Positions 56,810-64,000 of a stretch of DNA of 64,000 nt are shown one piece after another. Source of the stretch: Okapia johnstoni (taxonomy: Eukaryota > Chordata > Mammalia > Artiodactyla > Giraffidae); NCBI GenBank assembly GCA_024291935.2, contig CM044315.1, forward strand, positions 75,436,385-75,500,384, given 5' to 3'. Position 1 is the first letter of the stretch; each line of letters starts with the position of its first letter. Under the pieces are notes generated by a model, which was not told where the DNA came from, ran no database searches, and saw nothing but the letters and a program-made list of their open reading frames with translations. The position numbers and the translations under genes are program-made.

Positions 56810-57150
56810 AGGTGCTGTGGGAATGCGGAGATCTGGATGCTAAGTCACTGTGTGACCTTGGTCAAGTTAATGCCTCTTTCTGGGCCTGGAATTTGGGTGG
56901 CGTGGAGAGGATAGGGGATTTGGGATGGATAAGATCTAGTTGCAACTTGGTAACCTATTCTCTTTCTCAAACTGAGGTGCAGCAGTAGCATCAAGTTGAG
57001 CACACACATCTAGGAATCCCCTGCTGTGTGATCACAGTGTGGTATGAGAGAAAGAGCACAGGTTTTGGGGTTACAAAGCTCTGGACTTGAATCCTGCCTT
57101 TCTACTTCAATCTGTATGACCTGGGGAAAGTCATTTAATGTCGGCAGATA
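56810..57150 (+). mobile_element. MIR/MIR3 fragments
   Basis: 56815-56900 ('gtgtgaccttggtcaagtta', 'tctttctgggcctgg') and 57045-57150 ('aaagagcacaggttttgggg', 'tgacctggggaaagtcattt') are two plus-strand MIR-type pieces. Confidence 0.65.
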
Positions 57151-58384
57151 TTTGTGGGCACAGAATGTCATCCTCTGCTCTCCTCTTTTGGCCCTTCCCT
57201 CACTGAGGCTTCTCCCTTGCCTTTTCTGCTCCTCTGACAGCTCCACAGCATCAGTTTTGTGCTGTCTTCAGCACTCCGAGCTTATTGAAACTGATGAATT
57301 ATGACTCTCTCCACCCCCAGACCCTTCACCCTGGCTCCCTAGCTGCTTATTGCCACCAAGCCATGCCTTTAGAATCAGAATGGTAGGTTGCTGGTAGTGA
57401 TCATGGATGAGGCAGAAGATTGACAGAGACTGTCACTGAAGCCAGACTGAAGCCCAATTATCAGGCCACACAGAAAGCCTAGTATGGTCACCCAGGCCCC
57501 AACCTGCTCCCTGGAGGGGCTCTGGAACACATCTCAGTGTTCTATGCATGAGTTCAGAACAATGGTGCCCACATGCCAATTATATCTGATGCCATGAGAC
57601 ACTTACCACCACCACTCCACCTTACAGCTACCAACTCCTCACTGACCTGGCCAGACACCCAAAGTGGGTTCTCTTCTCAGCTGAGTGCTTCCTCTTTCAA
57701 CGAACCTTTGTTCACTTATCTACTCAGTCTCCCATTTATCATAAACTCATCCATTTATTTAAATTGGCAGAGCTACTGGAATGATAATGTTACCCACACT
57801 TCAAATCAGCCCCAACAAGGTTCTTCCTTCCCAGTGTTGATCCAGTCAATAGAATGAGACCATGTTCTGTTCAGAAGGAAAATTTCATTCTTTGACCAAA
57901 GAAGGGAGAGGTTTGAGCTTGCATTCTAGAGCACAGGCTCTCTGCTCTCCCAGACAGGCTCTGAGATAGGCCCTGGTAGGGGCGGCTTTACTGGGTTCTC
58001 TTCAGGGGGAAGGATGAAGTTCTAGAGGGTTGGGCATAGATGTGCTGCTCACGCTCCAGATCTGGTGCCAAGGCAGTGCCTCTGCACATGGACCACCCTC
58101 ACTGCACTACCTTGAGCTACAGTGTCCCATGTAGCACTTCTGCACAGACCCTGCCAGCTGAGGTGTCTGCACAGCCCTTTACAACTGGGAACTCTGGTCT
58201 GAAGGGCTAGATGCATGGCTTCCTAGACTAAGCACAAAGGAGAAGGAGAAGGAGAAGTTTATTTTATTAGATTCTATTTTTATTTTCCAAGAATTGTTAA
58301 TGGGCTTTGCAGGTGGCAATAATTCATAGTTTTTCTGTCATCCCTCACAATGCTAGGGACTTCACATAGATGATCACTGTGATT
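57151..58384. other. No supported gene
   Basis: GC-moderate unique sequence. Frames of 78-94 codons show no domain. A short (GGAGAA)n lies at 58229-58256. Confidence 0.5.
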
Positions 58385-58755
58385 AGGAGTGTTAGGTTCT
58401 GCAGTCAAAATGCCTGTAACCAAATCCTGAATCTTCTACTTATAACTGTGACCTGAAGTCAAATCCTTAACTTTTTGGACTTTCTTTTCCTCGTCTAAAA
58501 AATAGGGACACAAATATTACCTATGGGATAATAGGTATTTATATAACAAATGAACTAGCATATTAAAATTGCTTAGAACTGGACCTGATACATAGAAAAT
58601 AACAGAAATTAGCTATTATGACTAAAGCATACAGCAGTCATATATACTAGTATTACCTCCATTGAGGGTTATAGAAACTGGGGTGAGCAAAGTTGGAAAA
58701 TCATCCAGGATTGAAGAACTGATAAGTGGTAGAGTTGTAATTCAAAACTACAGCA
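58385..58755. mobile_element. Two MIR SINEs, plus then minus
   Basis: 58385-58630 is a full plus-strand MIR ('aggttctgcagtcaaaatgc' to 'acagaaattagctattatga'). 58640-58755 ('tatagaaactggggtgagca', 'gataagtggtagagttgtaa') is reversed MIR. Confidence 0.75.
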
Positions 58756-58852
58756 GTCTTATTTGTGATCTCTAATTTACTTGGCAGAGGAATTGGGTGG
58801 GGTGACAAGGGTGGGAGAGAGGATTATCGAAGACAAGACAAATAAATGCTTA

Positions 58853-60940
58853 GTTAAGTCGCTCAGTTATGTCTGACTCTTTGCGACCCCAGGAGCAACA
58901 CCATGCCAGGCCTCCCTGTCTATCACCAACTCCCGGAGTTCACCCAAACTCATGTCCATTGAGTCAGTGATGCCATCCAACCATCTCATCCTCTGTCATC
59001 CCCTTCTCCTCCTGCCCTCAATCTTTCCCAGCATCAGGGTCTTTTCAAATAGGTCAGCTCTTCACATCAGGTGACCAAAGTATTGGAGTTTCAGCTTCAA
59101 CATCAGTCCTTCCAATGAACACCCAGGACTGATCTCCTTTAGGATGGACTGGTTGCATCTCCTTGCAGTACAAGGAACTCTCAAGAGTATTCTCCAACAC
59201 CACTGTTCAAAAGCATCAATTCTTCAGCACTCAGCTCTCTTTATAGTCCAACTCTCACAGCCATACATGACTACTGGAAAAACCATAGCCTTGACTATAT
59301 GGACCTTTGTTGGCAAAGTAACATCTCTGCTTTTTAATATCCTCTCTAGGTTGGTCATAACTTTCTTTCTAAGGAGTAAGCGTCTTTTAATTTCATGGCT
59401 GCAGTCACCATCTACAGTGATTTTGGAGCCCAGAAAAATAGTCTGTCACTGTTTCCACTGTTTCCCCATCTATTTCCCAAGAAGTAATGGGACCAGATGC
59501 CATGATCTTAGTTTTCTGAATGTTGACCTTTATGCCAACTTTCTCACTCTCCTCTTTCACTTTCATCAAGAGGCTCTTCAGTTCTATTTCATTTTCTGCC
59601 ATAAGGGTGGTGTCATCTGCATATCTGAGGTTATCGATATTTCTCCCAGCCATCTTGATTCTAGCTTGTGCTTCATCCAGTCCAGCGTTTCTCATGATGT
59701 ACTCTGCATATAAGTTAAATAAGCAGAGTGACAATATACAGCCTTGATGTACTCCTTTTCCTATTTGGAACCAGTCTGTTGTTCATGTCCAGTTGCTTCC
59801 TGACATGCATACAGGTTTCTCAAGAGACAGGTCAGATGGTCTGGTATTCCCATTTCTTTCAGAATTTTCCAGTTTATTGTGATCCACACAGTCAAAGGCT
59901 TTGGCATAGTCAATAAAGTAGAAATAGACATTTTTCTGGAACTCTCTTGCTTTTTTGATGATCTATCAGATGTTGGCAATTTGATCTCTGGTTCCTCTGC
60001 CTTTTCTAAAACCAGCTTGAACATTTGGAAGTTCATGGTTCATGAATTGCTGAAGCCTGGCTTGGAGAATTTTGAGCATTACTTTACTAGCGTGTGAGAT
60101 GAGTGCAATTGTGTGGTAGTGAGCATTCTTTGGCATTGCCTTTCTTTGGGATTGGGATGAAAACTGACCTTGTCCAGTCCTGTGGCCAATGCTGAGTTTT
60201 CCAGATTTGCTGGCATATTGAGTGCAGCACTTTCACAGCATCATCTTTGAGGATTTGAAATAGCTCAACTGGAATTCCATCACCTCCACTAGCTTTGTTC
60301 TTAGTGATTTTTCCTAAGGCCCACTTGACTTCACATTCCAGGATGTCTGGCTCTAGGTGAGTGATCACACCATCGTGATTATCTAGGTCGTAAAGTTCTT
60401 TTTTGTACAGTCCTTCTGTGTATTCTTGCCACCTCTTCTTAATATCTTATGCTTCTATTAGGTCCATACAATTTCTGTCCTTTATTGACCCTATCTTTGC
60501 ACTAAATATTCCCTTGGTATCTCTAATTTTCTTGAAGAGATCTCTAATGTTTTCCTCTATTTCTTTGCTTTGATCACTGAGGAAGGCTTTCTTATCCCCC
60601 CTTGCTATTCTTTGGAACTCTGCATTCAAATGGGTATACCTTTCCTTTTCTCCTTTGCTTTTTGCTTCTCCTCTTTTCACAGCTATTTGTAAGGCCTCCT
60701 CAGACATCCATTTTGTTTTTTTGCATTTCTTTTTCTTGGGGATGGTCTTGCTTCACTGTCTCCTGTACAATGTCACAAATGTCCGTTCATATTTCATCAG
60801 GCACTCTATCAGATTTTGTCCCTTAAATTTATTTCTAATTTCCACTGTATAATTTTAAGGGATTTGATTTAGGTCATATCTGAATGGTCTAGTGGTTTTC
60901 CCCACTTTCTTCAATTTAAGTCTGAATTTGGCAATAAGGC
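58853..60940 (-). mobile_element. BovB LINE, 2.1 kb, minus strand
   Basis: 3' end at 58853 ('taagtcgctcagttatgtct') and truncated 5' end near 60940 ('gaatttggcaataagg'). It spans the RT and the linker before it, but lacks the endonuclease region. A run of 13 A at about 60950-60962 follows the 5' end. No clear target duplication found. Confidence 0.95.
59405..60707 (-). pseudogene. BovB reverse transcriptase remnant
   Basis: Open pieces, N to C: 60707-60447, 60368-60087, 60036-59761, 59734-59405. YADD is intact at 59612-59623 with MAENEIEL following. Frameshifts fall between pieces, one caused by a small deletion near 59783-59800. The 189-codon plus-strand frame over it is antisense and not a gene. 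Confidence 0.9.
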
Positions 60941-60962
60941 CTGAGCAGAAAAAAAAAAAAAG

Positions 60963-61239
60963 TCAGATGATATCTTAGATATTTCCTGCCCTTACCTTCT
61001 AACCATATTCATGAACTTCTGAAGCAACTTTTTTCACCCTATGACAGGTAAGATTCCTTGCCTAGAACACCGTTTATGCCTGCTCCTGGATGAAGATGAA
61101 TTAACCCTATCCTGTCTTTCTTAGCTTAGCTCATACCCTCTTTGTTACATCTTCTGTTCAGCCATCAAATGCTCTCTGTAACTTCTCAGAGAGAAGTATC
61201 TTGTTCTGTCAACACCATCACCGGCAGCCCCACTGCCTG
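60963..61239. other. No gene seen
   Basis: Unassigned, perhaps the decayed left part of the following L2. Confidence 0.4.
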
Positions 61240-61540
61240 TGCTCTCAATGTTATTTCAGCCTAGAATTCTCTCTCTGTCTCACTGCCTAAATCTCTTATG
61301 CTGCTTTGAGGGCCTAACCAAAGTGTCTTTCTCTCTGTGATGTCTGCTACTGGCTGAATTAGTTATTTCATGTTCTGTGTGCCCCATTCAGTAAGAGAAC
61401 AACTTTCTTACTGCATTTATCACCAAGTTATCACTATCTAGTCCTAGGTTTCTCTCAGCTTAGTTCTTGAAGTCAAAGATTGTGTCTCATTCATATCAGA
61501 GGCTCTAGCACCCATCATAGATCTGAGGGATCACTATTAG
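61240..61540 (+). mobile_element. L2 LINE 3' region
   Basis: 'atttcagcctagaattctct', 'actgcatttatcaccaagtt' and 'cttgaagtcaaagattgtgt' then 'ctctagcacccatcatag' follow L2 in order. Confidence 0.7.
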
Positions 61541-61624
61541 GTATAAGTGAAAGAGGATAAGAGCTCAGTGCTCATTAAACTCAGTGCTAGATCCAGGCTG
61601 CTTTTAAAGGCAGGCCTTAGGACC

Positions 61625-61690
61625 TACCCTCCCTCCCTCCCTCTCTTCCTTTCTCCCTCCCTCCTTACCTACCTACCTACTTCCCACCTT
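61625..61690. repeat. Pyrimidine microsatellite (TCCC)n/(CTAC)n
   Basis: 'cctccctccctccctctctt' followed by 'tacctacctacctac'. Confidence 0.92.
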
Positions 61691-61711
61691 TCTTATTCTC
61701 TTTCTTCTTAT

Positions 61712-61925
61712 GCACGCATGCTAAGTGGCCTCAGTTATATCTGACTCTTCGCAACTCTATGGACTGTAGTACAGCAGACTCCTCTATCCTCAGGATTCTC
61801 CAGGCAGGAATATTGAGTGGGTTGACATGCCCTCCTCCAGAGGATCTTCCCCACCCAGAGATCAAACCTTATGTCTCCTGCATTGGCAGATAGGTTCTTT
61901 ACCACTAGTAACATCTGGAAAGCCC
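61712..61925 (-). mobile_element. Bov-tA SINE, diverged
   Basis: 'gctaagtggcctcagttata' to the reversed head 'taacatctggaaagccc'. It has more substitutions than most Bov-tA copies here. Confidence 0.88.
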
Positions 61926-62739
61926 TCCCTTCCTTCTAGAAATGATTAAATATCTTTTTGTGTTTGTGTTTGGTGCTAGATTATAGACGAGTAAGCACTG
62001 TTGCTTACTTCTTATTACCCCTTCATGAGGTTTCCTCGATGGGTTCCTTTGGAGTACCCCAAATCTCCCTACCTCCCAAGCCCTCTAACATAGCCCCTCA
62101 AGACCCTCTCCCTCCTGCTGTCTTTTAGAGAATTCTTATACAGCCCTGGTATCCATTGACAGTCATCATCAGCCAACAATACACTGGATCAAACCTTTTT
62201 TCCAATCTTTTTCCTGTGGGTTCCAGAATAAGCAGATTGACAGTGTTCAGAACATATTTATACCATTGCCTTTGCCATGATTCGCCTTGCTGATGGAGAG
62301 GCTAAGAGAGGATGTAGTTTATTGCTTACAGATTGAAAAACCAGAGCTCAGAGAACTTGTGAGATACAGTTTCTGTTTAGATCTATTCATGGGCCCACTA
62401 AAATGCATTTAGCTGTGGATGACCTAGCTTTTTCATTGGCAGACTCATTTGCAAGAGGATTAAGGCTATTTTGCACTAGAGGACCAGCTCAGTCTGGGTT
62501 GGCAAATGGCAAATGGAGATAAAATGGTGAGAGAGTTGCTGCTGAGAAAATGACATGTTCATGATTGTGTCCCAAAGGGCAGTAATTCCAGTAATTACTG
62601 ACTTCTACTTTTTTATTTTTGTTTTTCCACTTCACTCCCCATGTGTTAATGTATGTAGATGGTTAGGACTGACTCCTTCCTGAGAAGATCTGTGAGTTGC
62701 TGTTTTTCTTTCATATGTAAGGCTTCTGGGTCAGACCTA
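61926..62739. other. No gene seen
   Basis: Unassigned unique sequence. Confidence 0.5.
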
Positions 62740-63160
62740 AGGATACCCTAGGAAATTTAATCCATCCATCATATTATCAAGCCCTCCCTGAATACCTACT
62801 CCATGCCAAGCCTCGTCTGGACACTGAGAATTAATAAAATGCTTGGTACAATCCCTGCCTTTGTGAAGTTCACAGTCCAGTGATGGAGACAGACATAATT
62901 GTGTCAAACACAACCAATACAGAGAAGATACAGTTGCACCAAATTCAAGATACAATTGCATGTTACAAAGTTGTGCCAAGGGACATGAAAGACAAAGGAA
63001 TCACTTTTCATGGAGTATCAAGAAAGTTCTTCTAGCTGTGGCAAGCCATGCCTTAGATCTTGAAAAGTTCATAAAGGGGTGTTACCTGGGTATTCAGGAG
63101 CAGGAAGAGCATTCCAACCCAAAGCAGCAGCATATGCCTAGAACTAACAGTTTAATATGT
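62740..63160 (-). mobile_element. L2 LINE 3' end and UTR
   Basis: 'ctgaatacctactccatgcc', 'gtgaagttcacagtccagtg' and 'gagcaggaagagcattccaa' follow reversed L2 in order. The 93-codon plus frame here is chance. Confidence 0.7.
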
Positions 63161-63359
63161 TTCAGAAACAACAAACAACAAGTTCAGTATGACTCCTCCT
63201 TAAACAAATGCATGGTCTTAGGGAGAGGTAAGTCTAGGTAAGTGTTGGGGGGTGTGGGTAGGCATATATCACAGACTACTACTTTGATGGCTTGTTCATA
63301 GGGCAGTGGAAGGTCTCAGGAGAGAAGTGACTTACCCAGTTAATGCATATCCTTATCTG

Positions 63360-63560
63360 TTAGGAACAGAGTAGAATGAACCCTTGTAAAGGGACTGGAA
63401 GATCTGGGTTTTGCCCCTTTTCCATTCCCTTCAGATTGAGTACACATGTTCCAGGTCTTATAATATCTTCAAGCCTGTTTCTTCACTTCTAAAATAGAAA
63501 TATCTGACCTGGCCATCCTATAAGGTTATTTTGAAAAGAAAATGAAGACATGGGCATGAA
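63360..63560 (+). mobile_element. MIR-type fragment
   Basis: 'ggaagatctgggttttgccc' and 'ctgtttcttcacttctaaaa' fit decayed MIR. Confidence 0.5.
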
Positions 63561-63764
63561 GCTAATTAGTGAATTATAAAAAAAGTCATTATTTTATTTA
63601 TAGTATCTTTTTTAGTGCCATATTAAGTTTATATTCTCAATAGGCATTTTAATATCCTTCAAATAATAAGTAGTATCTGCACTAAAAAGTTTTAGAATTA
63701 CTTTTCCGGGGTATTATTTAGAACTATATTTAATACTATTATAAGCATACTGTGAGGATAGAAG

Positions 63765-63815
63765 AAGGGACAAATATTTATTGAGCACTTACATAACAAG
63801 TACTATGCTAAATTC
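63765..63815 (-). mobile_element. MIR/L2 end fragment
   Basis: 'aaatatttattgagcactta' with 'agtactatgctaaattc' is the reversed 3' end. 63561-63764 is AT-rich and unassigned. Confidence 0.65.
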
Positions 63816-63824
63816 TTTGTTGTT

Positions 63825-64000
63825 GTTGTAGTTCAGGTATTCAATTGTGTCTGACTCTTTGTGACCTCATGGACTTCAGAATACCAGGCTCCTCTCCTCC
63901 ACTGTCTCCTGGAGTTTGCTCAAATTCATGTCTATTGAGTCAATGATGCTATCTAAGCATCCCGTCTTCTGCCACCTGCTTCTCCTTTTACCTTCAACCT
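63825..64000 (-). mobile_element. BovB LINE 3' end, cut by window edge
   Basis: Starts at a (TTG)n-like run and 'tcaattgtgtctgactcttt', then 'actgtctcctggagtttgct' and 'cttctccttttaccttcaac'. This is the reversed BovB 3' end. It continues past 64000. Confidence 0.88.

Noticed and set aside
59144..59713. 189-codon plus-strand frame
   Set aside because: It is the antisense of the BovB reverse transcriptase at 58853-60940. Similar antisense frames occur over the other BovB copies (for example 3767-4222 and 43711-43965).

Overview
This is ruminant nuclear DNA (cattle, sheep or goat type). The evidence is the repeat content. It has ten fragments of the RTE-type LINE BovB, many tRNA-Glu-headed Bov-tA SINEs, dimeric Bov-A2 SINEs and a CHR-type SINE at the left edge. 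These families are known together from pecoran ruminants. I cannot tell from the sequence which species it is. Family names are by recognition of consensus features, not by a database search.

I see no supported host protein-coding exon, rRNA, functional tRNA or CpG island in the 64 kb. The longer reading frames are decayed BovB reverse transcriptase pieces or chance frames across them. The window therefore reads as intergenic or deep intronic sequence. The one moderately sized frame that no repeat explains is at about 53.4-53.7 kb, and I do not recognise it.

Layout. 0-7.3 kb: CHR SINE, MIR, Bov-tA copies, a small BovB with perfect target-site duplications (TSDs), then a cluster of three BovB fragments (two minus, one plus). 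7.3-29.5 kb: mainly old MIR and L2 sequence with scattered young Bov-tA and Bov-A2 insertions, a stacked pair of Bov-tA at 19.4-19.9 kb, and an old MLT1-like LTR split by Bov-A2. 29.6-31.3 kb: minus-strand BovB with perfect TSDs. 31.3-35.8 kb: old L1/L2 pieces, an AT-rich unique block and a pyrimidine tract. 35.9-38.6 kb: the longest BovB, plus strand, with perfect TSDs and an internal rearrangement. 39-43 kb: MER5A, MIR, L2, a monomeric Bov-A and an MLT1-like LTR. 43.3-45.0 kb: minus BovB interrupted by Bov-A2. 45-58 kb: MIR pairs, BovB 3' end, a SINE with inverted parts, and a three-headed and a two-headed Bov-tA multimer, each inside one TSD pair. 58.9-64 kb: a 2.1 kb minus BovB, L2, Bov-tA, and another BovB 3' end running off the right edge.

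Nothing here works together as a pathway. What links the parts is retrotransposition: BovB encodes endonuclease and reverse transcriptase, and the Bov SINEs share its 3' tail and are believed to borrow its machinery. Every BovB copy here is 5'-truncated and broken. The nesting order (MIR/L2 and MLT1 oldest, then BovB, then Bov-tA and Bov-A2) can be read directly from which element interrupts which.
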